A program made the position numbers and the translations under genes. This document shows positions 31,101 through 40,582 of a DNA stretch of 64,000 nucleotides, piece by piece. Source of the DNA: Buchnera aphidicola (Hyalopterus amygdali). Its GTDB lineage: Bacteria; Pseudomonadota; Gammaproteobacteria; Enterobacterales; Enterobacteriaceae. The stretch spans positions 434,001 to 498,000 of the forward strand of contig NZ_OZ060383.1 in NCBI RefSeq assembly GCF_964059015.1. Reading direction: 5' to 3'. Under the pieces are notes generated by a model that was not told the origin of the DNA, searched no databases, and was given only the letters and a program-made list of their open reading frames with translations. The stretch's first letter is position 1. Each line of letters starts with the position of its first letter.

Positions 31101-32930
31101 ATGCATAAAAATATAAGAAATATTGCTATTATAGCGCATGTCGATCATGGTAAAACTACACTGGTTGATCAACTATTACAGCAATCTGGTACTTTTCAAG
31201 AACATGAAGAAAAAAAAGAACGTATTATGGATTCTAATATTTTAGAAAAAGAACGGGGAATAACCATCTTATCTAAAAATACTTCTATAAAATGGAAAAA
31301 CTATAAAATTAATATTGTAGATACACCAGGTCATGCAGATTTTGGTGGAGAAGTAGAAAGAGTAATGTCTATGGTAGACTCAGTTTTATTGGTAGTAGAC
31401 GCATTAGATGGACCTATGCCGCAAACTCGATTCGTCACTAAAAAAGCATTTAAAAATGGTTTAAATCCTATTGTCGTGGTAAATAAAATTGATAGGAAAA
31501 ATGCTCGTCCCGATTGGGTAATAGATAAAATTTTTGATCTTTTTGTTAATCTTAATGCTAATGATAAACAACTTGATTTCCCAATTGTATATACTTCTGC
31601 AATTCTTGGAACGTCTGGGACAGATTATCTGCAGATGAAAGAAAATATGATTCCTCTATACGAAGCAATTATTCAATATGTTCCAGCTCCTAATGTTGAT
31701 CCGAAAAAAAAATTTCAAATGCAAATTTCGCAACTTGATTATAATAATTATCTTGGAGTAATAGGTGTTGGTCGTGTTAAACAAGGTTATATAAAAACTA
31801 ATGATTCAGTAGCTGTTATTGATAGGTTCGGAAATAATAAATATGCTAAAGTTAATAAAGTATTAAATTATTTTGGCATTCAACGAATAGAAGTAAATAA
31901 AGGAAAAGCAGGTGATATTATTGCAATTGCAGGAATAAATAAATTAAATATTTCAGATACTATTTGTCACCCAGATAATTTACAACCTTTACCACCATTA
32001 ATTATTGATCAACCTACAGTAAATATGTTTTTTTCAGTTAATACTTCTCCGTTTTCAGGAAAAGAAGGTAAATATATTACGTCACGACAAATTTTAGAAC
32101 GATTAAAAAAAGAAACTATACATAATGTAGCACTTCAAGTAAAAGAAACAAAAGATGCAAATATTTTTTCTGTTTCTGGAAGAGGGGAATTACATTTATC
32201 TATATTAATAGAAAATATGCGTCGTGAGGGATTTGAATTAGAAGTATCGCGTCCAAAAATTATTTTTCGTAATACTAAAAATGTCACAGAAGAACCATTT
32301 GAAAATGTTATTTTAGATATTGAAGAAAAACATCAAGGTAATATTATGACATTTATAGGAGAAAGAAAAGGAGAACTAAAAAATATTACTATCGATCCAA
32401 ACAAAAGAATACGTCTTGAATATCTTTTATCTAGCCGTGCATTAATTGGTTTTCGAACCGAATTTATGAGTATAACATCAGGAACAGGACTTTTTTATTC
32501 ATCTTTTAGTCATTACAAAGTATGTCAAAAACATGATGTAGGACAAAGAAAAAATGGAGTTTTAATATCAAATAGCACAGGTATGGCAGTAGCTTTTGCT
32601 CTTTTTAATTTACAAGAAAGAGGTAAATTATTCTTAGGTCATGGTAGTCAAGTTTATGAAGGACAAATTATTGGGCTTCATAATCGTATGAACGATTTAA
32701 CAGTTAATTGTCTTACAGGGAAAAAACTTACTAATATGAGAGCTTCGGGTACAGATGAGGCAATTACTTTAACTACTTTTACAAAATTTAGCTTAGAAGA
32801 AGCATTATCTTTTATCAACGACGATGAATTAGTAGAGATTACACCAAATTCAATACGATTAAGAAAACGTTATTTAAAAGAAAACGAACGAAAACAAGCT
32901 AATAGAAATAAAAATAAAATCATAAATTAA
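31101..32930 (+). CDS. typA: Ribosome-dependent GTPase TypA/BipA
   Basis: The 609-residue translational GTPase (E. coli 607) acts in ribosome assembly and stress adaptation. G motifs are IIAHVDHGKTTLVDQLL near 10, DTPGHADFGGEVERVM near 73 and VVNKIDRKNARPDWV near 127. EF-G-like domains and the BipA-specific C-terminus follow (SSRALIGFRTEFM, RASGTDEAITLT). An AAAGGGA ribosome-binding site precedes the ATG. It is divergent from engB and convergent with gmk, from which a strong hairpin separates it. Confidence 0.97.
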   Translation: MHKNIRNIAIIAHVDHGKTTLVDQLLQQSGTFQEHEEKKERIMDSNILEKERGITILSKNTSIKWKNYKINIVDTPGHADFGGEVERVMSMVDSVLLVVDALDGPMPQTRFVTKKAFKNGLNPIVVVNKIDRKNARPDWVIDKIFDLFVNLNANDKQLDFPIVYTSAILGTSGTDYLQMKENMIPLYEAIIQYVPAPNVDPKKKFQMQISQLDYNNYLGVIGVGRVKQGYIKTNDSVAVIDRFGNNKYAKVNKVLNYFGIQRIEVNKGKAGDIIAIAGINKLNISDTICHPDNLQPLPPLIIDQPTVNMFFSVNTSPFSGKEGKYITSRQILERLKKETIHNVALQVKETKDANIFSVSGRGELHLSILIENMRREGFELEVSRPKIIFRNTKNVTEEPFENVILDIEEKHQGNIMTFIGERKGELKNITIDPNKRIRLEYLLSSRALIGFRTEFMSITSGTGLFYSSFSHYKVCQKHDVGQRKNGVLISNSTGMAVAFALFNLQERGKLFLGHGSQVYEGQIIGLHNRMNDLTVNCLTGKKLTNMRASGTDEAITLTTFTKFSLEEALSFINDDELVEITPNSIRLRKRYLKENERKQANRNKNKIIN

Positions 32931-32964
32931 AAATTTATTAGTAAAAAAAATTAATTTTTATTAA

Positions 32965-32999
32965 TTATATAATTCTATTTTCTCAATAGAATTATATAA
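32965..32999. terminator. Bidirectional terminator between typA and gmk
   Basis: A perfect 15-bp stem (32965-32979 with 32985-32999) with a 5-nt loop lies between the convergent stops of typA and gmk. On the minus strand it is followed by A/T-rich sequence with a T8 run; the plus-strand side is A/T-rich without a long T run. Position and perfection suggest it ends both transcripts. Confidence 0.7.
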
Positions 33000-33072
33000 A
33001 TAATGGTCAATAAAAAATATTTTATATCTGATAGATATCAAATATTAAAATTAATTTAATAAATTTTAAATA

Positions 33073-33696
33073 TTAACGTTGTAACAATTGAGAAATTAAT
33101 AAATTATATTTATTTTTTTGATGAAATGCGCATAAATGTTCTGCAAAAACAATTGTTTTTAAATCATTTATAGCTTTTTGAAAATCATCGTTAATTATTA
33201 AATAATCATATTCGGAATAATGATTCATTTCATCTACTGCTTTCTCCATTCTTTTTGCAATAACTGTATCACTATCTTGACCTCTTTTTCGTAATCTTTT
33301 ATATAGTTCATCTTTAGATGGAGGTAGTAAAAAAATACTTTTTGATTTAGGCATTTTATATCGAATTTGACTAGCTCCTTGCCAGTCAATATCAAGAAAA
33401 ACATCAATACCTGAAAGTAACATTTTTTCAATATATTGACGTGAAGTTCCATAATAATTATTAAATACTTTTGCATATTCTAAGAAAGATTCTTGTTTAA
33501 TCATAATTCTAAATTCTTTTTTCGATATAAAATAATAATGTTTTCCATGAGATTCACCAGGTCTCATTATTCTGGTTGTATGTGAAATAGAAACTTTAAT
33601 ATTATATAAAGATTTTGTTTTTAATAATCCTTCAATTAAACTGGACTTACCTGTTCCACTTGGTGCTGAAATTATAAAAAGAATACCTTGAGACAT
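33073..33696 (-). CDS. gmk: Guanylate kinase
   Basis: The 207-residue protein has the E. coli length and phosphorylates GMP to GDP. The P-loop is [17 protein letters not shown] near residue 8; [19 protein letters not shown] near 39 binds GMP and [13 protein letters not shown] near 95 and [18 protein letters not shown] near 121 are family blocks. It lies in the same direction as ygfZ, 71 bases downstream of it. Confidence 0.98.
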   Translation of the reverse strand: MSQGILFIISAPSGTGKSSLIEGLLKTKSLYNIKVSISHTTRIMRPGESHGKHYYFISKKEFRIMIKQESFLEYAKVFNNYYGTSRQYIEKMLLSGIDVFLDIDWQGASQIRYKMPKSKSIFLLPPSKDELYKRLRKRGQDSDTVIAKRMEKAVDEMNHYSEYDYLIINDDFQKAINDLKTIVFAEHLCAFHQKNKYNLLISQLLQR

Positions 33697-33767
33697 GATA
33701 TTTTAAGAGAATTATCTAAATTTTTACAAAAAAAAGAATTTCAAAAAACATTTTTTAGATAAAAATA

Positions 33768-34727
33768 CTAAGTTTTAATTAAAAAAATATTTTTTAGACC
33801 ATAAATTCTAAATATATTTTTAGCATTTATAGATTTATTTATTACTGCTTGTATAAAAACTTGATTAACTTCAACATAAATCATTGCAATTAAAAAACCA
33901 ATTCTATACCACTTTCCTTCTTTCTCCGTTTCAATGATTGAACCAATTTCGGCGCTAATTTTTCCTATACCTACTAAAACATGTAATTCATATTTATTTA
34001 AATTTTTATAAAATGTTCGTGCTATTGTTTCTTGTCCATAATAACATCCTTTATTAAAGCTTATAGCTTGAAGCTTTTCTAAATTTAGAGATTGAGGTAA
34101 AAATTTTTGAGACAATTTTTTATCAAAAATAGGAAATCCTGCTTCTATGTCTAAAAGAGTCCATTGCTTACTATTATTGAATAATTTTATTTTGTTTTTT
34201 TGTTTTTTTAAAAATAACACATCTTTTAAAGATAAAATTAAAAAAAATCTTTCAATAGGCTTTGAAAATAACAATATAGTTCTTTTCTCATGAGAGATTA
34301 TTGAATGATTCACATTCGGTATGTCAATAAAAAGTTCAGATAAAAATAATCTGGCATCGCTGCCAGATATGCCAAATAAATATAAATTGTCTAATTCTTT
34401 AATTTCTACTTTAGAAAAAATAGCATATTTTTTTAATTGCTTAACTTGCATTTTAACAAGACTTTTTCGAATAATATAAGCATAACCTTTTCTATAATGA
34501 AAGAGAAACATAGTTGCTAAAACTTTTCCATTAAAATTACAATGAGCACAAAATTTGTATTCTTTTTTATTTAAAGAAAATACATCAATTGTAAATTGAT
34601 TTTGAAGATGTTTTGTACTATCAGTACCTTCTATATATACTAAAGACCATTCTTCAAGAAAATGTAATGTTAAGGGTAAATTAATTGAAGAATAAACAGG
34701 ATATTTTGGAAATAAAAATAACGACAT
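33768..34727 (-). CDS. ygfZ: tRNA-modifying/Fe-S maturation protein YgfZ
   Basis: The 319-residue protein (E. coli 326) is a folate-binding GcvT-like protein that supports Fe-S enzymes such as MiaB, which is encoded in this window. The diagnostic motif KGCYYGQETIAR lies near 225 and includes the conserved Cys. It is divergent from prfB; in E. coli ygfZ also lies near prfB/lysS. Otherwise it is strongly AT-biased, with long Lys/Ile/Asn stretches. Confidence 0.93.
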   Translation of the reverse strand: MSLFLFPKYPVYSSINLPLTLHFLEEWSLVYIEGTDSTKHLQNQFTIDVFSLNKKEYKFCAHCNFNGKVLATMFLFHYRKGYAYIIRKSLVKMQVKQLKKYAIFSKVEIKELDNLYLFGISGSDARLFLSELFIDIPNVNHSIISHEKRTILLFSKPIERFFLILSLKDVLFLKKQKNKIKLFNNSKQWTLLDIEAGFPIFDKKLSQKFLPQSLNLEKLQAISFNKGCYYGQETIARTFYKNLNKYELHVLVGIGKISAEIGSIIETEKEGKWYRIGFLIAMIYVEVNQVFIQAVINKSINAKNIFRIYGLKNIFLIKT

Positions 34728-34880
34728 TCGTTCTCCTAAATATATATTTTATAAAATATGAAATAAAAATAAATAAATTTATCGAATTAAACATTATAAT
34801 ATAAAAAAAAAATACAAATTTTATATTCTTTTAATAATTTTTGTTAAATTATTAAAAATTAATTTATGGAAGATAAAATC

Positions 34881-35979
34881 ATGATTGATATCAACATAAT
34901 TTCAAATCAAATAAAAATACTACAAAAACGTACAAATTATTTGAAGAGGTATCTTTGACTATGCAAAAAAAAAATCACGTATTTTAGAAATTGATCTAGA
35001 ATTATGCTTACCTAAAACATGGAAAGTCAATGAATCTATGTATCATCTCAATAAGGAAAAAAATCTATTAAATATAATAGTAAAAAATATCAATACAATA
35101 GAAAAAAAAATAAAAGAAGCAGTAATTTTTTTAGAACTAGTTCTAGAAACAAATGATAAAATTGTACTAGAAGAAATTTATAATGAAACTAAGAAAATAG
35201 AAAAAAAAATCAAAAAACTTGAATTTTATCGTATGTTTTCTAATAAACATGATAATTGCAATTGTTATATAGACATACAATCTGGTTCTGGTGGGACAGA
35301 AGCTCAAGATTGGTCAAAAATGTTATTAAGAATGTATTTAAAATGGTCTGAAAAAAAAGGATTTAAAACAGAAATTATTGAAGAATCTATAGGAGATATA
35401 GTTGGTATTAAATCTTCTACTATTAAAGTTTCTGGAGAATATGCGTTTGGATGGTTAAGAACAGAAACAGGAATACACCGTTTAATTAGAAAGAGTCCAT
35501 TTGATTCAGGGAAAAGACGCCACACTTCTTTCAGTTCAATTTTTATATATCCTGATATAGAAGACGAAATTGATATTGAAATTAATCAATCTGATCTTAG
35601 AATAGATGTATATAGAGCTTCTGGAGCAGGAGGTCAACATGTAAATAGAACGGAATCAGCTGTTCGTATTACTCATCTACCTACAAACATTGTTACTCAA
35701 TGTCAGAATAATCGATCACAACATAAAAATAAAGAACAAGCAATTAAACAGATGAAATCAAAAATATATGAAATGAAAATTCGCGAAAAAAAAGAAAAAC
35801 AAAAAAAAATAGAAAATACTAAACTGAATATAAGCTGGGGTAATCAAATTCGTTCTTATATATTAGACAATTCAAAAATTAAAGATCTAAGGACCGGAAT
35901 TGAAAAATATAATGTACAATCTGTATTAGATGGAGATTTAGATGATTTTATTGAACAAAGCTTAATAATAGGGGTATAA
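34881..35979 (+). CDS. prfB: Peptide chain release factor RF2 (programmed +1 frameshift)
   Basis: Translation starts at ATG 34881 and meets TGA at 34956-34958 after 25 codons; a +1 shift on CTT continues through GAC at 34957. The joined protein has 365 residues, exactly the E. coli length, and the join KRYL/DYAKKK aligns with RGYL/DYDAKK. RF2 ends translation at UGA and UAA. The peptide anticodon region [12 protein letters not shown] and the catalytic SGAGGQHVN are present. The residue matching position 246 of E. coli K-12, a Thr there, is Ala here. lysS follows 7 bases later, as in E. coli. Confidence 0.96.
34945..34959 (+). promoter_or_regulatory. prfB autoregulatory frameshift signal
   Basis: An internal Shine-Dalgarno-like AGAGG (34945-34949) stands three bases before the slippery CTT, followed by the in-frame TGA and a C (34953-34959). 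This is the classical RF2 feedback site: when RF2 is scarce, the ribosome shifts +1 instead of ending at UGA. The E. coli element is AGGGGG with the same 3-base spacing, so this one is weaker. A 10-A run begins six bases on, at 34965. Confidence 0.93.
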
Positions 35980-35986
35980 ATAAAAA

Positions 35987-37498
35987 ATGATAAAACAAAT
36001 AGATATAAAACAAGATGTGCTAAATAATGAAAAAAAAACGAGAAAAGAAAAATTTATTAAAATGAAAAAAGATGGATTCTCTTTCCCAAATACTTTTAAA
36101 AAAAAAAATACTTCTGTCAAATTAAACCAATCATATAAAAATAAAACAATTGATGAACTCAATATTTTAAAAGTAAAAGTTTCTATTGCTGGTCGTATGA
36201 TACAAAGAAGAATTATGGGAAAAGCTTCTTTTTTTACAATACAAGATATAGAGGGAAAAATACAAGTTTATACGAGAGAACAAGAAGTCACAACCGAATT
36301 CTATAATAATCAATTTAAAAAATGGGATATTGGCGATATTATAGGTGTAATCGGAAAACTATTTAAAACAAAAACAGGAGAATTATCTGTTTTTGCTGAA
36401 AAATTAATAATTCTTAACAAATCTTTAAGACCCTTGCCTGAAAAATTTCATGGATTATTAAATCAAGAAACACGTTATCGAAAAAGATACTTAGATTTAA
36501 TTAGCAATAGACATTTATATGAAATTTTTAAAAATCGATCTAATATTATCACATTGATTCGAAATTTTATGATAGAAAATAAATTTATAGAAGTAGAAAC
36601 TCCTATGTTACATAGTATCCCTGGGGGTGCAAACGCTCGCCCTTTTATTACCTATCATAATGAAATTAACAAAGAAATGTACTTAAGAATAGCACCTGAA
36701 TTATATTTAAAACAACTAATTATTGGAGGTTTTGAACGTATTTTTGAAATAAACAGAAATTTTCGTAATGAAGGATTTTCTACTCGACATAATCCAGAAT
36801 TTACTATGATGGAAGCATATATTGCGTATTCTGATTATCAAGATATGATGAATTTTACTGAAAAATTACTAAACAACATAATAAAAATAATGTTTAAAAA
36901 AAATCAAATACAATACAATAAATATTGTCTAAATTTTGATGTACCTTTTAAACGATTTACTATGAAAGAAGCGATTTTAAAATATAATACTAATTATACC
37001 TTATCAGATTTAAAAAATATAGAAAAAATAAAAAAAATGGCAAATAACATTGGTATAGAAATAAAAAAAGATTGGAAAATAGGTCATATAGAAAATGAAA
37101 TTTTTGAAAAAACAACAGAAAAAAAACTAATCCAACCCACTTTCATTACAGACTATCCAGTAGAAGTCTCTCCTCTAGCAAGACGTAATGATTTTAATTC
37201 TCATATTACAGATAGATTTGAATTATTTATTGCAGGATATGAAATAGGAAATGGATTTTCAGAATTAAATGACGTAGAAGATCAAAAATATAGATTCTTA
37301 AATCAAATAAAAGATACTGAAAAAAAAAATCATCAAGACATTTTTTATGACAAAAATTATATAGAAGCATTAAAATACGGATTACCTCCCACTTCAGGTT
37401 TAGGAATTGGAATTGATCGTTTAATTATGATCTTAACAAATCAAACAAGCATTCGGGATGTTATTTTATTTCCTACTCTCCGTCCATTAAAAAAATAA
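35987..37498 (+). CDS. lysS: Lysyl-tRNA synthetase (class II)
   Basis: The 503-residue protein (E. coli 505) charges tRNA-Lys, heavily used in this lysine-rich proteome. It has the N-terminal OB-fold anticodon-binding domain (about 65-150) and the class II core: motif 2 in NRNFRNEGFSTRHNPEFTMM near 258 and motif 3 in GLGIGIDRLIMILTN near 470. It follows prfB by 7 bases and is followed by lysA after 64 bases. Confidence 0.98.
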   Translation: MIKQIDIKQDVLNNEKKTRKEKFIKMKKDGFSFPNTFKKKNTSVKLNQSYKNKTIDELNILKVKVSIAGRMIQRRIMGKASFFTIQDIEGKIQVYTREQEVTTEFYNNQFKKWDIGDIIGVIGKLFKTKTGELSVFAEKLIILNKSLRPLPEKFHGLLNQETRYRKRYLDLISNRHLYEIFKNRSNIITLIRNFMIENKFIEVETPMLHSIPGGANARPFITYHNEINKEMYLRIAPELYLKQLIIGGFERIFEINRNFRNEGFSTRHNPEFTMMEAYIAYSDYQDMMNFTEKLLNNIIKIMFKKNQIQYNKYCLNFDVPFKRFTMKEAILKYNTNYTLSDLKNIEKIKKMANNIGIEIKKDWKIGHIENEIFEKTTEKKLIQPTFITDYPVEVSPLARRNDFNSHITDRFELFIAGYEIGNGFSELNDVEDQKYRFLNQIKDTEKKNHQDIFYDKNYIEALKYGLPPTSGLGIGIDRLIMILTNQTSIRDVILFPTLRPLKK

Positions 37499-37562
37499 TT
37501 TACACATTTATAAATTTTATATAAAAAAATTTATATTTTTAAATAATTAAATAGGAAAAAAA

Positions 37563-38810
37563 ATGCCTGAGTTATTACATCAAACTAAAACTAATCTTAG
37601 TATAGAAAATATTAGAAAATTAATAAAAAAATATCCATCTCCTTTTTGGTTATATGATTCTAGTATTATCTATAAAAAAATAAAATTACTAAAAAAATTT
37701 GACATTATTAGATTTGCTCAAAAAGCGTGTTCAAACATTAACATACTTCGTTTCATGAAAAAAAATAACCTAAAAGTAGATGCTGTTTCACTAGGCGAGA
37801 TAGAACGAGCATTAGTTGCCGGATTCAAACCAAATACAAACGAAATAATTTTTACAGCAGATCTATTTGATCAAGAAACTTTATCTAAAGTAATCAATTG
37901 CAAAATACCAGTGAATGCAGGATCAATAGATATGTTAAAACAATTAGGTAAACTTTCTCCAGGACATCATGTATGGTTAAGAATTAATCCAGGTTTTGGA
38001 TATGGACACAGCAAAAAAACTAATACCGGAGGAGAAAATAGTAAACATGGAATTTGGCATCCCAATTTAGCAATACCTATTATAAAAAAATATAAATTAA
38101 AACTTATTGGATTGCATATGCATATTGGTTCAGGCGTAAACTATGAACATTTAGAAAAAGTATGTCAATCTATGATAGATCATGCAATTAAGATTAATCA
38201 AAAAATATCATTTATTTCAGCAGGAGGTGGACTACCTATACCTTATAGATTTAATGAAAAACCTATTAATACAAAAAAATATTTTATGATTTGGGATGAA
38301 GCAAGAAAAAAAATATCTCGTTTTTTAAATACACCAATTCAATTGGAAATTGAACCAGGTAGATTTTTAGTTGCAGAATCAGGAATTTTGATTTCCCAAG
38401 TAAGAGCAGTTAAAAAAATGGGTAATAAAAACTTTGTTTTAATTGATTCAGGTTTTAACGATCTTATGCGTCCTACAATGTATGGGAGTTATCACCATAT
38501 ATCTGTTTTATCAAAAGATCATAGAAATATTAAAGAAATAGAAAAAATAGATACAATTGTAGGTGGACCTTTATGTGAATCAGGAGATATCTTTACACAA
38601 AAAGAAGGAGGAAACATCGAAACTAGAAAATTACCTATGTTAAAAATAGGAGACTATTTGATATTTCATGATACCGGAGCATATGGTGCTTCAATGTCAT
38701 CTAATTACAATACTAGACCTCTTATTCAAGAAATAATGTTTGAAAATAAAACTTTTAAAGTTATTCGAAGACGACAAAAAATCAGCGAATTGTTAAATTT
38801 AGAAAAATAG
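37563..38810 (+). CDS. lysA: Diaminopimelate decarboxylase
   Basis: The 415-residue PLP enzyme (E. coli 420) makes lysine from meso-diaminopimelate, the last step of a pathway Buchnera supplies to its host. The PLP lysine is in RFAQKACSNI near 53; HIGSGVNYEH near 185, EPGRFLVAESG near 262 and GGPLCESGDIF near 330 carry substrate-binding residues. An ATAGGAAAAAAA sequence serves as ribosome-binding site. In E. coli lysA is also near this region but under LysR; no lysR is seen here. Confidence 0.97.
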   Translation: MPELLHQTKTNLSIENIRKLIKKYPSPFWLYDSSIIYKKIKLLKKFDIIRFAQKACSNINILRFMKKNNLKVDAVSLGEIERALVAGFKPNTNEIIFTADLFDQETLSKVINCKIPVNAGSIDMLKQLGKLSPGHHVWLRINPGFGYGHSKKTNTGGENSKHGIWHPNLAIPIIKKYKLKLIGLHMHIGSGVNYEHLEKVCQSMIDHAIKINQKISFISAGGGLPIPYRFNEKPINTKKYFMIWDEARKKISRFLNTPIQLEIEPGRFLVAESGILISQVRAVKKMGNKNFVLIDSGFNDLMRPTMYGSYHHISVLSKDHRNIKEIEKIDTIVGGPLCESGDIFTQKEGGNIETRKLPMLKIGDYLIFHDTGAYGASMSSNYNTRPLIQEIMFENKTFKVIRRRQKISELLNLEK

Positions 38811-38878
38811 TATTCTTTTTAAAAAATTTTATTTTAAAAAAAAATTTTATTTAAACAATAAAAGGTACAATATTAAAT

Positions 38879-39722
38879 ATGTACATTAATTTTCCAAAAA
38901 TCAATCCTATTATTTTCTCTATTGGTCCCTTTAAAGCTCATTGGTATGGTTTTATGTATTTTATAAGCTTTATTTTTGCTATATGGTATGGAAAAAAAAA
39001 ATGAAAAAATAACAGATATAGAAAAAATAGATAAATTGTTATATGTCATTTTTATATGTTCATGTATTGGAGGTCGAATCGGATATATAATTTTTTATAA
39101 TTTTTCATATTTCTCTCAAAATATACTATGTTCCATACATATCTGGGAAGGGGGAATGTCATTCCATGGTGGATTAATCGGAGCAACACTCGCTATATAT
39201 TATTTTTCTTTAAAAAAAAACATAAAAATATTAAAAATATCAGATTTTATAGTAAAATTAGTACCTTTCGGATTAGGTGCTGGAAGATTAGGGAATTTTA
39301 TTAACGGTGAATTATATGGCCGCGTAGCACCAAATTTTTCATATTCATTTCTTTTTCCTAGTACATACAGTGAAGATTTAAAAATAGCTCGTGACAATAC
39401 TGAATTACAATGCATATTTAACAAATATGGTGCTCTGCCTCGTCACCCTTCACAACTATATGAGTTTTTTTTAGAAGGTATTATTTTATTTATTATAATC
39501 TATTTTTTTAGCAAAAAAAACAGAAAAATAGGGAGTATTAGTGCTGTATTTTTAATTAGTTATGGAATATTAAGAATAATCAGCGAATTTTTTAGAGAAC
39601 CAGATCCTCAAATTGGACTATTTAAAAACATGATAACTATGGGTCAGATATTGTCTATTCCAATGATTTTAATTGGATGTATAATAATATTTAATGTTTG
39701 CTATAAAAAAACTTTAAGTTGA
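38879..39722 (+). CDS. lgt: Prolipoprotein diacylglyceryl transferase, frameshifted at a 10-A run
   Basis: From ATG 38879 the frame encodes INFPKINPIIFSIGPFKAHW, aligned with the start of E. coli Lgt, and then hits TGA right after an A10 run (38992-39001). The rest continues in the next frame to 39722. Removing one A joins them into about 280 residues (E. coli 291). HGGLIG and the family signature GAGRLGNFINGELYGR are intact, and about seven membrane segments are predicted by eye. Lgt attaches diacylglycerol to lipobox cysteines. thyA starts 6 bases after the stop. Either slippage restores some product, the gene is recently dead, or the run length is a sequencing error. Confidence 0.9.
38992..39001 (+). 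repeat. A10 run that breaks lgt
   Basis: Ten consecutive A. Nine (or twelve) would keep lgt in frame. The conserved Lgt sequence on both sides places the break here and nowhere else. Confidence 0.9.
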
Positions 39723-39728
39723 GGTCCT

Positions 39729-40523
39729 ATGAAACAATATTTACAATTAATAAAAAAAATAATTAAAAAAGGAAATTTAAAAAAAGATCGAACGGGGACC
39801 GGAACATTATCTATTTTTGGACATAATATGAAATTTAACTTAAAAAAAGGGTTCCCTTTAATTACGACAAAAAAATGTCATATACCATCTATTATTCATG
39901 AATTATTATGGTTTCTTAAGGGGGAAACAAATGTTAAATACTTAAATAATAATAAAATATCAATTTGGAATAATTGGGCAAATAAATTTGGTGATCTAGG
40001 ACCAATTTATGGAAAACAATGGCGAAGTTGGGAAACATGTGATGGAAAAAAAATAGATCAAATCGAAAATGTATTAAATCAATTAAAAAAAGACCCTGAT
40101 TCAAGAAGAATGATAGTATCTAGTTGGAATGTTGGAGAAATCGATAAAATGTCATTATCTCCATGTCATATAATATTTCAATTTTATGTGTCAAAAAAAA
40201 AATTGAGTTGTCAACTATATCAACGTTCATGCGATGTATTTCTTGGTTTACCATTTAATATAGCTAGTTATGCAACACTCATACATATGATAGCACAACA
40301 ATGTAACCTCAAAATTGGAGATTTTTTATGGACAGGAGGAGATGTTCACTTATATAAAAATCATGTTGAGTTAGCTAAGAAACAAATACTCAGAATACCC
40401 CGAAAATTACCAGAACTAATTATAAAAAGAAAACCTAAATCATTGTTTGATTATAACATCAAAGATTTTAAAATCGTTAGATACGAACCTCATCCTACAA
40501 TTAAAGCAGAGATATCTATATAA
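39729..40523 (+). CDS. thyA: Thymidylate synthase
   Basis: The 264-residue protein equals E. coli ThyA and methylates dUMP to d[20 protein letters not shown] lies near 20; the catalytic Cys lies in [13 protein letters not shown], with [18 protein letters not shown] near 165 and DVHLYKNH near 205. An A10 run at 40193-40202 is in frame. GAGG precedes the ATG, and the gene is 6 bases from lgt, as in the E. coli lgt-thyA operon. Confidence 0.98.
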   Translation: MKQYLQLIKKIIKKGNLKKDRTGTGTLSIFGHNMKFNLKKGFPLITTKKCHIPSIIHELLWFLKGETNVKYLNNNKISIWNNWANKFGDLGPIYGKQWRSWETCDGKKIDQIENVLNQLKKDPDSRRMIVSSWNVGEIDKMSLSPCHIIFQFYVSKKKLSCQLYQRSCDVFLGLPFNIASYATLIHMIAQQCNLKIGDFLWTGGDVHLYKNHVELAKKQILRIPRKLPELIIKRKPKSLFDYNIKDFKIVRYEPHPTIKAEISI

Positions 40524-40582
40524 AAAACGTTATTTATTTATACTGAACAAAAAATATTTATATTCTCAAAAGGAGTAATTTG

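Noticed and set aside
35038-35979. prfB as a 313-residue protein from ATG 35038
   Set aside because: The full 365-residue RF2 is recovered through the programmed frameshift at 34953-34958.
38976-39722. lgt starting at TTG 38976
   Set aside because: This start drops the conserved N-terminus that is encoded from ATG 38879 in another frame; the break at the A10 run explains it better.
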